Of a stretch of DNA of 64,000 nucleotides, positions 8,560 through 17,026 are shown in pieces (the first letter of the stretch is position 1; every line of letters starts with the position of its first letter). This DNA comes from Pirellulaceae bacterium (lineage in GTDB: Bacteria > Planctomycetota > Planctomycetia > Pirellulales > Pirellulaceae). The position numbers and the translations under genes are program-made. The stretch lies in contig JASMLW010000506.1 in the NCBI GenBank assembly GCA_030748485.1, positions 23,246 to 87,245 on the forward strand. The letters run 5' to 3'. Below the pieces are notes generated by a model that had not been told where the DNA came from, did not search any database, and worked only from the letters and a program-made list of their open reading frames with translations.

Positions 8560-9779
8560 ACCTCCGGCTGATCGAGCGAGACGCCGTTGGCGTTCAGGAA
8601 CGACACGAAGTTGTCATCACCGTAACGGCCCCACTGTCTTAGATAGCACCGCCGCAGTTCGGACGTCGAATCGTCTTCTGCTCCAAGGATGAGGGCGGCG
8701 GTGGATCGCAGTTCGGTCGATTGCAGCTTGTAAGCGACGATCGGGAACAAGATCGGCAGCACGCCGCGCATCCCGGTCACGCGGCCTCCCAGCGTCGCTT
8801 GCCACGATCCGGAAACTCGACAACGAGGCCCGCGGACCAGGTTGACCGCTTTCTTGGCGACGCCGCGCGGTGACCGCGCATCGGTCCACAACGCTTCCCG
8901 CAGGGCGGCGCGGAGGTACGACTCCCACGTCATGCCGTGTCTTTTCAGCCGGTTCTCTTCGCAGTGCAGGTGCACGGGTGACAACACGTCTCGCAAGTCG
9001 TCCATCCAGGTGGCGAAGTCGCGTTCCAGGTAGCTCTCGTAATTTGGTTGGAAACGAAACGAGATCGCCTCTTCGTACAACTCGCGAAAAGCGTCGCTCG
9101 TCTCCCAACTCGTCTGCATGCGGCGCTGTTTTTCACCGTAGCTCCAGTGATAGCGGCCGAGGTGGTAGAGCAGTGCGTCGCCGTACCCGATGATAGCCTT
9201 CATGACATGCTTGACGACGGGACGCCCCACCTGCTCGGGCGGCAACTGAGCCGCCATCAACATGTCGTTGATGACGAACAGCGTGCCGCGATTGACCAGC
9301 AGGTCGCGGACGTTCCAAGCGGGAATCTTGTCGACCGAGAACTGCTTGAGCGACGGGACAAACTCGGCGTCGCCCAACACGGTGCGGTGGCCGTACCGCA
9401 TGTCGTACCACATCACGAGACTGGGGGAGCGTCGCAATTTGCTGACGCCGATCGTGCTGAAATCGATGCCGATTCCGTACTTCTCGCGGACGGGAGCCAT
9501 CGCGCTGTCGATCTCCGCCCGGCAGGCCGCCTGGCGGCGACTGTTCATCTTGCGAGTGATCAGCAGGAAGTCCAAATTGTTGTGCGGAAACGCCTCATCT
9601 CCGCGGACTTCGACACCGCCCTCGCCGCGCCCGTAGCCGCCGAGCAGAACGAGAGATCGGTAGTCCTTTGGCTTCATCAAGCGATCGACGATCGCCGCGA
9701 CGTCGCATACCAGCGACCTCACTTGTTGCTCTAGTTCGGCCGTCCCAAAGACGGTGTAACGCGCCCACGAACCGTGCAT
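8550..9779 (-). CDS. Nucleotidyltransferase-domain protein of the EPS locus
   Basis: This 409-residue protein contains an N-terminal pol-beta-type nucleotidyltransferase core: the GG-containing loop VLLGGYGRGEG followed by acidic residues in FPHNNLDFLLITRK. A helical region with many aromatic residues follows (YHLGRYHWSYGEK). No substrate is apparent. Its place between glycosyltransferases suggests it modifies a sugar, lipid or protein of the EPS pathway, but that is inference. The first ATG sits 13 bases after the upstream glycosyltransferase stop. Confidence 0.65.
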   Translation of the reverse strand: MHGSWARYTVFGTAELEQQVRSLVCDVAAIVDRLMKPKDYRSLVLLGGYGRGEGGVEVRGDEAFPHNNLDFLLITRKMNSRRQAACRAEIDSAMAPVREKYGIGIDFSTIGVSKLRRSPSLVMWYDMRYGHRTVLGDAEFVPSLKQFSVDKIPAWNVRDLLVNRGTLFVINDMLMAAQLPPEQVGRPVVKHVMKAIIGYGDALLYHLGRYHWSYGEKQRRMQTSWETSDAFRELYEEAISFRFQPNYESYLERDFATWMDDLRDVLSPVHLHCEENRLKRHGMTWESYLRAALREALWTDARSPRGVAKKAVNLVRGPRCRVSGSWQATLGGRVTGMRGVLPILFPIVAYKLQSTELRSTAALILGAEDDSTSELRRCYLRQWGRYGDDNFVSFLNANGVSLDQPEVCI

Positions 9780-9792
9780 CGATTACCTCTCC

Positions 9793-11040
9793 CTACCCCT
9801 GGATTGACGAAACGATGGATTCGAACACATCGATCAAACGCTCGACGTGTTGTTCCGGTGTGAATCGTTCAAAGTACAGCTCGCGTCCTCGACCCCCCAG
9901 CCGCTCGACCAACTCGTCGTCGGACAACAACCGCTCGATCGCCGCGGCCAATGCGCCGTCGTCGCCGGCTGGTGTCGCCAGACCCGTCTCTTCGTTTCGC
10001 AACCACTCACCCATGCCGCCCACGTCGGTGGCGATGACGGGGACGCCCCAGCTAAGTGCCTCGAGTCCGCTGAGACCGAACGTCTCGGGAGATCGACTCG
10101 GCACCACCAGCGCGGTCGAGCCGCGGACCAGATGAGTCAGCTCGTCACTGGGCAACCGGCCGACAAACTCCACGCGGTCGGCGAGATTCAGTTGGTCGAC
10201 CATCGCGCGGTACGTTTCACCTTGGCGTCCATCGCCGGCGACGATCAACCGAACTGGTTGGGCGACTCGCGCCAGCGCCAGCAGCAGAGTGTCAAGACCC
10301 TTGCCTCGCACGAGCGAGCCGGCGAACACCAATTGGTTGGCGTGCTTGGCTGGCTCCGGAGTGTCGTCGGGACGGCGTGCGTACAAGGGCAACGCGTGGA
10401 CTCGCTCCGCGTCGAAGCCGTGCGACGCGACGTGTTCCGCCATGTACGACGAACCAACAGCGAAACCAGCGAATCGTTTGTTCGCCTCCTGCTCCGCGCG
10501 CAATCCGCCGAGCCCGTGGAGTTTCACGCCGGGCCAATCGCCCGAACGCTCCACGAACCCCAGACAAGCGTAACAACCTAGCCCTGTCTGCTTGGTGCAG
10601 GTCTGGTGACCGAGCGTCGTGTACTTGTGTTCGCGCAGACAAAACAACTTGTGGTCGTGAAAGAAACGCAGCACGGGAATCGACGATTCCAGGAGCTGCT
10701 CGACCGCCGCCACGCCTTCCACGCGATGAGCGTAGATCAAGTCCGGCGCGATTTCGTCGAGTTGACGGCGCGCGTCGACAAGCGGGTGCGCTCCGGCAAA
10801 TGCTTGCGTGAATCGAGGTGAAATCTCACCGGCCACATCGTACAGCAACGTGCTGCGCACGCCGTACTCGCGCAGCAGGTTCACCGTGTTGTAGATGTAG
10901 TGCTCGGCCCCGCCCGAAAAGTCCGCGTGCTGGTTTACCCACACGACGTGCTTGGCGACTCGGCCGTCGTCCGAATTCGCAGCGACCGGTGGCGTCGCCA
11001 ACCGTGTCAGATCATTCGTTCGTGTCGCGATGCTAGTCAA
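9793..11040 (-). CDS. Glycosyltransferase family 4, TTG start
   Basis: The 415-residue GT-B protein has the acceptor-side phrase VNQHADFSGGAEHY near the N-terminus, LVFAGSLVRGKGLDTLL before the donor site, and the donor E-x7-E motif in RSPETFGLSGLEALSWG. The TTG start is preferred because a perfect Shine-Dalgarno octamer lies four bases upstream and the codon overlaps the previous stop as TTGA. An ATG 51 bases further upstream would lie inside the preceding gene. Sugar specificity is unknown. Confidence 0.85.
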   Translation of the reverse strand: MTSIATRTNDLTRLATPPVAANSDDGRVAKHVVWVNQHADFSGGAEHYIYNTVNLLREYGVRSTLLYDVAGEISPRFTQAFAGAHPLVDARRQLDEIAPDLIYAHRVEGVAAVEQLLESSIPVLRFFHDHKLFCLREHKYTTLGHQTCTKQTGLGCYACLGFVERSGDWPGVKLHGLGGLRAEQEANKRFAGFAVGSSYMAEHVASHGFDAERVHALPLYARRPDDTPEPAKHANQLVFAGSLVRGKGLDTLLLALARVAQPVRLIVAGDGRQGETYRAMVDQLNLADRVEFVGRLPSDELTHLVRGSTALVVPSRSPETFGLSGLEALSWGVPVIATDVGGMGEWLRNEETGLATPAGDDGALAAAIERLLSDDELVERLGGRGRELYFERFTPEQHVERLIDVFESIVSSIQG

Positions 11041-12263
11041 TTCTTCACCTCCGAGTAGATGTCGAGCAACCGGTCGGTGACTCGACGCCAACTGTATTCC
11101 CCTACCGCCTTCGCGTGCCCCGCGGCCGCCAACTCGGCGGCCCGCTGCGGATTCCGCAGCAACCCGGTCAACGCATCGACCAAGCCGACGTCGTCGTCGC
11201 TCTCGAACAGCAAGCCGTCCGATTCGTGATCCACCAGGTTTCTCACACCGCCCACTGCCGCCGCCACTACGGGCAATTGAGACGCCCAGGCCTCGAGCAC
11301 CACGATTCCAAACGGCTCGTGTGTCGAAGGCAGCAGGAAAATGTCCGAGCCGTGATAAGCGTCAACCAGCGTCCCCGTCGCCGGGTCGAGTCCGGGGATG
11401 ATCGTCACGCGGCGCTGCAAGTGGAGCGACTGAATCATCTCCTTGAGTTCGTTCAAGTACGGCTGGTTCGTTACATGTCCAATCAAGACGAGATGCACGT
11501 TGGGATCGCGCTCCAGCAACGCGGGCATGGCGCGAACCGCCAGCTTCTGGTTTTTCTGTACGTCGATCCGGCCGACGACCGTGATCACCTTCGCGGCGGG
11601 CGGGATTTCAAAGTGCTCGCGAAATCGTCGCGCGTCTCCGCGCTCGAACTTGTCGTTGTCGACGCCATTGGGTAAGTAGATAACTCGCTTGTTGGGATAT
11701 TCCCGTTTCGTCAACTCTTGCTCTCGCTTGCCGACGCAGATGATGGCCGCCGCGTCGTCGAGAACTCGCCGTGAGCCGACCCACCATCCCAACGCCTTGC
11801 CCCATTCGACCGATCCCTTGGTCGGTGCAATCCAAGTCGCCGCTTCTTCCCGAGGCACATCGTGGATCCCACCGTGCAATGACACGACGTAGGGAACGTT
11901 TCGCTTCTGTGCGATGTAGCGAACAATGCCCCCCAGTCGTTTTTGTGTGTGGGCGTGAAGGACGTCCAGTTTCGGATAACGGGCCAACTGCCACATCATC
12001 GAGAACGAAAACAGATTGCCGCCCTTCTTGTCCATGGCGTGCTTCGAGTCGCCGGACAAGCCGATGTAGGGATAGAAGAAAGGCGTCCGCGTAACATTGA
12101 TCCCTTGGATCTCTTCACGATTGCGCACGGCCAGCGCGTTCGGACAGAAGACTTCTGTCCGATGTCCTTTGTTCAAAAGACATTTGCTTGTCTCGAGGAT
12201 GCAGGTTTCCGTCCCGCCCCATTCCTCGCGGACAAAGCGTCGCGCAATTCGGACGATGTTCAT
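11037..12263 (-). CDS. Glycosyltransferase family 4
   Basis: The 408-residue protein begins MNIVRIARRFVREEWGGTE, with the glycine-rich acceptor loop. It has ITVVGRIDVQKNQKLAVRA and the donor motif THEPFGIVVLEAWASQLP. The open frame extends 112 codons upstream, but that stretch is low quality and Arg-rich, so the ATG where homology-like sequence begins is used. It is translationally coupled to the next glycosyltransferase through a TTGA overlap. About 290 bases separate it from the VanZ-like gene, so it may head its own transcript. Confidence 0.85.
   Translation of the reverse strand: MNIVRIARRFVREEWGGTETCILETSKCLLNKGHRTEVFCPNALAVRNREEIQGINVTRTPFFYPYIGLSGDSKHAMDKKGGNLFSFSMMWQLARYPKLDVLHAHTQKRLGGIVRYIAQKRNVPYVVSLHGGIHDVPREEAATWIAPTKGSVEWGKALGWWVGSRRVLDDAAAIICVGKREQELTKREYPNKRVIYLPNGVDNDKFERGDARRFREHFEIPPAAKVITVVGRIDVQKNQKLAVRAMPALLERDPNVHLVLIGHVTNQPYLNELKEMIQSLHLQRRVTIIPGLDPATGTLVDAYHGSDIFLLPSTHEPFGIVVLEAWASQLPVVAAAVGGVRNLVDHESDGLLFESDDDVGLVDALTGLLRNPQRAAELAAAGHAKAVGEYSWRRVTDRLLDIYSEVKN
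11045..11052 (-). promoter_or_regulatory. Strong ribosome binding site deciding a TTG start
   Basis: On the minus strand the octamer GGAGGTGA lies four bases before the TTG at 11040, inside the 3' end of the preceding glycosyltransferase gene. It is fully complementary to the anti-Shine-Dalgarno core. Confidence 0.75.
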
Positions 12264-12552
12264 CAGGTGTCTTATCTGCTTGGGCCGTCTCGAGGAATTC
12301 ACCGAGTGGTGCGGCCGCTGTTTCGTGTGCCGGTCGAATTGGATGTGAAACCGGCGTCCCGCTCGCGATGATCGGGCACGCACATACAACGCAAGCGGCG
12401 TGCCGTATTGGCTCGGTTCCGCCAGTTTTTCCATAAGTCGTGGCGAGTCAACCACTTCTAGAAGCGGCTCGAAACCGAGTTGCGTTCGAGCCGCACAACT
12501 CGCCCCAACGACCACGCATTTTTTTCGCGGCGAGGCCGAAAAAGTTGCAAGG
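12264..12552. other. Intergenic region upstream of the glycosyltransferase run
   Basis: No convincing gene is seen. The open frame that crosses it is an unlikely N-terminal extension. A weak sigma-54-like match on the minus strand at 12493-12508 has the right GG/GC spacing but fails several consensus positions. Confidence 0.4.
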
Positions 12553-13023
12553 TCAGACGCCCAGTCGTTCGATCGGCCGCAAGCGGTAAGCGAACGCAAT
12601 CAAGCGGCAGGCGCCAATCGAGAGCAGTACGAACGCACCGCCACTCGCGTCGGCGGCCAGGTCGATGTAGGAAAACGACCGGCCCACCAGCGGCTGTGTC
12701 AGTTCATCCAACAGTCCAAATGTGACAATCGCTCCCCAGATCGCCAGCCCCAGCACTTGCCGTTCCCGCAACCAGACACTCCACTTGCTCCGCCCACCCT
12801 TTCCGTAGCGCAGAGCGACAAGCAGCAAGGTCGTGAGTATCGCGTAGGACGTGAAGTGATACAGCTTGTCCGCGAAATCGATGCCGGGAATTCTGCCCAG
12901 ATGGGGGTTCGGCCAGTGCGTTCCCACGAACCAGGCGATCGCGAAACCCAACGGCGCGGTCCAACACAGGACGCGTTTGCGCCGACAGCGTTGTGCGAAT
13001 TGAAGGACGTCGCGAAAACTCAT
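12553..13023 (-). CDS. VanZ-like membrane protein
   Basis: The 156-residue protein has four predicted membrane segments (for example PLGFAIAWFVG and FTSYAILTTLLLVALRYG) and the VanZ family pattern: an early WPNPHLG, ADKLYHFTSYAIL, then DELTQPLVGRSFSYIDLAADASG. VanZ-like proteins are common beside cell-envelope polysaccharide genes, though their biochemical role is not defined. It lies between the BY-kinase-like gene and the glycosyltransferases. The start ATG is the first in the frame and leaves about 160 bases upstream, where a long hairpin is found. Confidence 0.8.
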   Translation of the reverse strand: MSFRDVLQFAQRCRRKRVLCWTAPLGFAIAWFVGTHWPNPHLGRIPGIDFADKLYHFTSYAILTTLLLVALRYGKGGRSKWSVWLRERQVLGLAIWGAIVTFGLLDELTQPLVGRSFSYIDLAADASGGAFVLLSIGACRLIAFAYRLRPIERLGV

Positions 13024-13108
13024 GAACGGCTAGTGCGGCAATTGACTGAAGGAGTAGGCGTGTTTCAGCGGTTGTGTGTCATTCTCGAGTTGTCCGCGGA
13101 GAGAAAGT

Positions 13109-13172
13109 GGAAAGGGGCCTCGCATTCGATAGGTGGGAATACATCGGATGTGGTGTCGCAAGGCCCCTTTCC
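13109..13172. other. Long imperfect hairpin between the BY-kinase and VanZ genes
   Basis: A 12-base arm, GGAAAGGGGCCT, at 13109-13120 is matched by its exact complement at 13161-13172. Inside it CATTCGAT pairs imperfectly with ATCGGATG. No long T tract follows, so it may be a processing, attenuation or mRNA-stability element rather than a simple terminator. Confidence 0.65.
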
Positions 13173-13184
13173 AGGCGTGAATCG

Positions 13185-15389
13185 TTATGTCCATTCAGAA
13201 TCGAGGAACAGCGGTTCAACGCGATTGAGCACGACGCCGAGCACGGGGACGCCGGTCGCGGTCAACCGCTCAACAACCTTCTTGACTTCGCTCGACCGGA
13301 AGCGGCGGCTCTGCACAACGAAGATAATCGCGTCGGCCTGCGCGGCCAGGATCTCCGCGTCGGCGTTGCTGGCCGCGGGTGGTCCGTCCACCAACACTAC
13401 GTCGTATTGCTGAGAAAGCGAGTCGAGCAGGTCGAACATTCGCCGCGAGCTGAGCAATTCCGGAACGACTCCGTGCTGTGCTCGGGGCACGCAGGTAACG
13501 CCGTACAACGTCGTCGGCCATTTGACATCGGTGAGGCTGGCGGCCGACCCGGAAAGGTAGTCGCCGAGCCCTTTCATCTCCTGTTGTTGAGCGACGACGA
13601 TCTCGCGGACGTCACCGGTCGGCTTCGACTGCCTCACGTCGCCGTCAACCAACACAACTTCCTCGCCCTGTTGTCCAAACGACTTTGCCAGGTGAGCGGT
13701 GACGGTCGTGCAACCTTCGTCGATCCCGGCGCTGACGATGAAAAAGCGAGCGCCACGTTGCGGCACGCTGGCTCGAATTCGTCGCACGACGGCGCGAATC
13801 GGCTCGATCAAGCAGCTCTCCCATCCTTCCGGAAGGACATTGCTGTCCTTTTGAACGTCGGGAAGCAGGCCGAGCACTTGTTGGTCGAGTTTGAGACTGA
13901 CTTCGGCCCGCGACTTGACGGTCGTGTCCATCAATTCCCAGCCCACCAGAGCAGCGAATCCCACGACCGCTCCCATGCCGGCGATCAGCACGCAGAATAT
14001 CTTGCGGTAGCTTTTGGCCGGCACGGTCGTCGGCACCGCATTGGAGACGAACGTAAAGTCGGGCGAATTGGAACTGACGATCGCCTCGAGTCCGGCCAAG
14101 GTATCGCGGAGTCCGTCGGCTTCCTTATGCCATTCGGACAGCAGCCGCGGGTCGATCGAGTTGGGCGGCGGTTGGAAGTCCATCAACCGGTACAGCTCCT
14201 TCTCCAACTCGCGCCGGCGAACCTGTTGAGCACTAAGTTTCTCGAGCAGTCCGGTGAGGTTCAGTTTGATGCGTCCGAGGTTCGACTCCAATTCGCGCAG
14301 CTTGACGCTCGTCTGAATCGAGTTGGAGCCGTTTGCGGCGAGTCGATTCATGGCGGCGTCGCGATCGTCACGCAACTTGCGCGCTCGTTCCGAGTCCTCC
14401 GTGGCGGCGAGAAATTTCTTGTATTGCGCCTCGTGCGCCGCCAGTTGGGCGTCGCTCATGAAACCGCGGCCGTGAAGTCGCCGGGAGTTCTTCAGCCGCG
14501 TTTCCCACTCGGCTTTGTCAATCTCGTTGATTCGCTGTTGCTTGTCTTCATTAATGGCGTTGGAGAGCCGTTCGATGCGCATGTTGGTCACCGACGGCGG
14601 CTCGCTCTTGGCCGCTTCGGCGCGGTCGTGAGCCAGTTTCTCTTTCTCTTCTTCAATCTGTGAATTCAGTTCGGCGATCTGTCGCTCGAGACCGCGCTTC
14701 TCAGCCAGAGTCGCGTCGTTCTCCTGTCCCACCGACTCGATTCGATTGCGGAACTGAACGATGTTCTGCTGGCGAGTCTGAGATTCTCGCTGCATCTGCT
14801 CACTGGCCCCCGAGTTGCGGATCTTCAGTTCAACATTGTCGAGTCTTTTTTCCACGTCGCTGATGATGTTGGACAGTTCGAGGCGGCGCATCTTGTGTTG
14901 TTCGGCGATGAAGACCTGAGCGAGCGTATTGGCGATGGGAGCCGCGTCCTCAGGCGAATTCCATTTGACTTGGAACACCAACAACTGGCTGTCCTTGGGA
15001 ATCTCGATACGGCAGGCGGCTCCGATCTGCTCCAGTGACGCCGCCAGTTTCAGTCGCAGTCGAGTCTCGGCCAAGTTCTTCTTGATCTTGACCATGTTCA
15101 ACAGAGTCTTGATCGACGGCGGTTCGTACATCCCGCCGAGCAGTTCCTCCGATGGCGGGCGATAACTCAGAACCGCTTCTGTCTGCCAGATCCGCGGTGC
15201 GAAGACGACACTCATGGCGGCTCCGGCTCCGCCGCAGAGCACGAACCAACTCAAAATCCACACTCGCCACTTCCACACGCCCTTGGCGACGGTCAGGATG
15301 TCGAACGGCAATTGCTGCATGCCGCCCTCAGGTGGACTGAGGCCGTTGTTGGGTGTGTCGGTGTTGGATTCGAGAAGTGGTAAGTTCAC
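13185..15389 (-). CDS. Wzz/BY-kinase-like polysaccharide co-polymerase
   Basis: The 734-residue protein has a Wzz-type N-terminal membrane segment (VWILSWFVLCGGAGAAMSVV), a long coiled-coil periplasmic region around residues 170-420, a second membrane segment near residue 475 (IFCVLIAGMGAVVGFAALVG) and a C-terminal CpsD/CapB-type ATPase domain. The Walker A' (VVLVDGDVRQ) and Walker B (VVLVDGPPA) strands are present. The Walker A loop reads SAGIDEGCTTV, with Cys where Lys is expected, and no terminal tyrosine cluster is seen. It probably controls chain length or export, but kinase activity is doubtful. It follows the flippase gene after about 40 bases. Confidence 0.85.
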   Translation of the reverse strand: MNLPLLESNTDTPNNGLSPPEGGMQQLPFDILTVAKGVWKWRVWILSWFVLCGGAGAAMSVVFAPRIWQTEAVLSYRPPSEELLGGMYEPPSIKTLLNMVKIKKNLAETRLRLKLAASLEQIGAACRIEIPKDSQLLVFQVKWNSPEDAAPIANTLAQVFIAEQHKMRRLELSNIISDVEKRLDNVELKIRNSGASEQMQRESQTRQQNIVQFRNRIESVGQENDATLAEKRGLERQIAELNSQIEEEKEKLAHDRAEAAKSEPPSVTNMRIERLSNAINEDKQQRINEIDKAEWETRLKNSRRLHGRGFMSDAQLAAHEAQYKKFLAATEDSERARKLRDDRDAAMNRLAANGSNSIQTSVKLRELESNLGRIKLNLTGLLEKLSAQQVRRRELEKELYRLMDFQPPPNSIDPRLLSEWHKEADGLRDTLAGLEAIVSSNSPDFTFVSNAVPTTVPAKSYRKIFCVLIAGMGAVVGFAALVGWELMDTTVKSRAEVSLKLDQQVLGLLPDVQKDSNVLPEGWESCLIEPIRAVVRRIRASVPQRGARFFIVSAGIDEGCTTVTAHLAKSFGQQGEEVVLVDGDVRQSKPTGDVREIVVAQQQEMKGLGDYLSGSAASLTDVKWPTTLYGVTCVPRAQHGVVPELLSSRRMFDLLDSLSQQYDVVLVDGPPAASNADAEILAAQADAIIFVVQSRRFRSSEVKKVVERLTATGVPVLGVVLNRVEPLFLDSEWT

Positions 15390-15428
15390 GGTGCTCTTCA
15401 GTGTGTTGCGGTGATCTCGTTTTCGCGA

Positions 15429-17009
15429 CTACGAAGCCTCCGCCGGGGTGGTCGACTTGCCTGCCCTCCAGCGCCGAATCCATGGCAGTTTTCTTTCCAA
15501 GATCGTCCACTCGGACGATGTAATCGCCATCGCCACGAAGGCGGCTCCAAAGACCGCGGTGGCGCCGCCCATCAACAGCGCGAGTTCGATCAACGAGCTC
15601 GGCTCGCACCAGTGCCTCAGCAATAGGCAAGCTGTCAGAGACAACAGTGCGGGGCGAGTCACCGGACCGACCGTCGTCGACCAATACTCGACCGCCCCCA
15701 CCTCGTAATCACGGCACACTTTGCGGACGACGAACAGCATTCCGATGACGCCAGTCGCGGCAATCGTGGCGAAGGCGACTCCGGGCAGACCGAACGGTAT
15801 GATCAGCATCAGACTCAATCCCAAGTTCACGACGGCGTTCAGAATAGACGTCGCTGCGACATAGCGATGCCCACCTGTCATTCCCAACACGTTCGAGGCG
15901 CCCTCGTGCAGAACTTTGAAGTGCATCGCGCCGATCAGCATCGCCATGATCGGTCCGGCTAAGCGAAACTCTGGGCCGACCCACAGCGTCATCGCCTCGC
16001 CCGCCCAGTACATCGCCGGGATCGAGATCGCCGCCAAAGTCGCCAGCCCAAACTTGCTGGAGGTGAGAAACGCAGCGCGGACTCCCGCCCGGTCACCGGC
16101 TCCATGCATCTCGGCGATCAAGGGAGTGAAGACATTGATGAATTGTTTGGTGAGTTGCAGAACCTGTTCGGCGATCTTGAGCGCCAGGGCGTAGACGGCC
16201 ACGGCGGCCAAAGGCAGAAACATTTTGACTACGATCGGATCGGTGCGCAGCAGCACGACCGTCGCGATGTTTGTGATCAGAGCGAACGAACTGAACGCTG
16301 CCACTTGCCGAAACACACGCCGGTCGAACTTTCCCCATCTCACTCGTAGATCGGGCGTGCTCCATCGGCAGACGACGAAGAACATCAAGTGTTCAAGAAA
16401 GAAGATCACCGCGTTCAAGGCGGCCAGGACGATCAAGCCCCCACCGGCGTGCAGTGCGAACGCCGCCAAAACCGCGTAAGTCAGATAGGCTGCGATCCGC
16501 ACAAGGTTGACGGCAAAGATCCGTTGCTGTCCGAACAGCACGCCCAGAAACAGACTCAGAGGAAGATTGAGCGCGACTTTCGCCGCGAGCATCAGCAGGA
16601 TGGCGATCGCCTTTTGCTGCTGCGCGGGGGCGATCTGAAAGATTTCGCTGAAGAAGAAAGCCAGTCCGATCCCCATCAGGCCGATCGTCGCGGCCATCAA
16701 CACGTAGACCAGCAGCAGCGTGCTGACGAGCCGGTCGCGCTGGACGGTGTCGCCCGCGCCGCGAAATTGTCCGACGAACTTCACGGTCGCGGTGGCCATG
16801 CCGCAATCGAGCAACTCAAAGTAGCCGACCACGCACATCACCAGCATCCACAGCCCGAACTCCTCCTGGCCGATGTGCTTGATGATGAACGGCGTGAGCA
16901 AGAACATCCCCGCCATCATGACGAAAAACCGCAAGTAGTTGCTGGCGGCGTTCAACATGACCGTACCCGTCCGGGCGGCGGCTCTGTCTGCTAGTTTTGT
17001 TTCAACCAT
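15429..17009 (-). CDS. Oligosaccharide flippase, Wzx/MATE-type
   Basis: The 526-residue protein has about 12-14 hydrophobic segments and the family opening NAASNYLRFFVMMAGMFLL followed by FGLWMLVMCVVGYFELLDCG, typical of polysaccharide flippases. It would move the lipid-linked repeat across the inner membrane. The ATG (MVETKLAD) lies 18 bases beyond the upstream phosphodiesterase stop. The longer open frame would overlap that gene, so it was not used. It sits between the phosphodiesterase and the Wzz-like gene in one orientation. Confidence 0.85.
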   Translation of the reverse strand: MVETKLADRAAARTGTVMLNAASNYLRFFVMMAGMFLLTPFIIKHIGQEEFGLWMLVMCVVGYFELLDCGMATATVKFVGQFRGAGDTVQRDRLVSTLLLVYVLMAATIGLMGIGLAFFFSEIFQIAPAQQQKAIAILLMLAAKVALNLPLSLFLGVLFGQQRIFAVNLVRIAAYLTYAVLAAFALHAGGGLIVLAALNAVIFFLEHLMFFVVCRWSTPDLRVRWGKFDRRVFRQVAAFSSFALITNIATVVLLRTDPIVVKMFLPLAAVAVYALALKIAEQVLQLTKQFINVFTPLIAEMHGAGDRAGVRAAFLTSSKFGLATLAAISIPAMYWAGEAMTLWVGPEFRLAGPIMAMLIGAMHFKVLHEGASNVLGMTGGHRYVAATSILNAVVNLGLSLMLIIPFGLPGVAFATIAATGVIGMLFVVRKVCRDYEVGAVEYWSTTVGPVTRPALLSLTACLLLRHWCEPSSLIELALLMGGATAVFGAAFVAMAITSSEWTILERKLPWIRRWRAGKSTTPAEAS

Positions 17010-17026
17010 CGTTTCGTCCAACACCT

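Noticed and set aside
12493..12508. A sigma-54-like match upstream of the glycosyltransferase run
   Set aside because: Only eight of eleven consensus positions match and it lies about 230 bases from the start codon, so chance is a sufficient explanation.
13157..13172. A TGGAAAG...TTGC pattern on the minus strand resembling a sigma-54 promoter
   Set aside because: The GG-to-GC spacing is eleven instead of ten, and the bases are part of the hairpin arm.
13074..14663. A 529-residue open frame on the plus strand
   Set aside because: It lies antisense inside the Wzz/BY-kinase-like gene, has no recognisable domain and is typical of shadow frames in GC-rich DNA.
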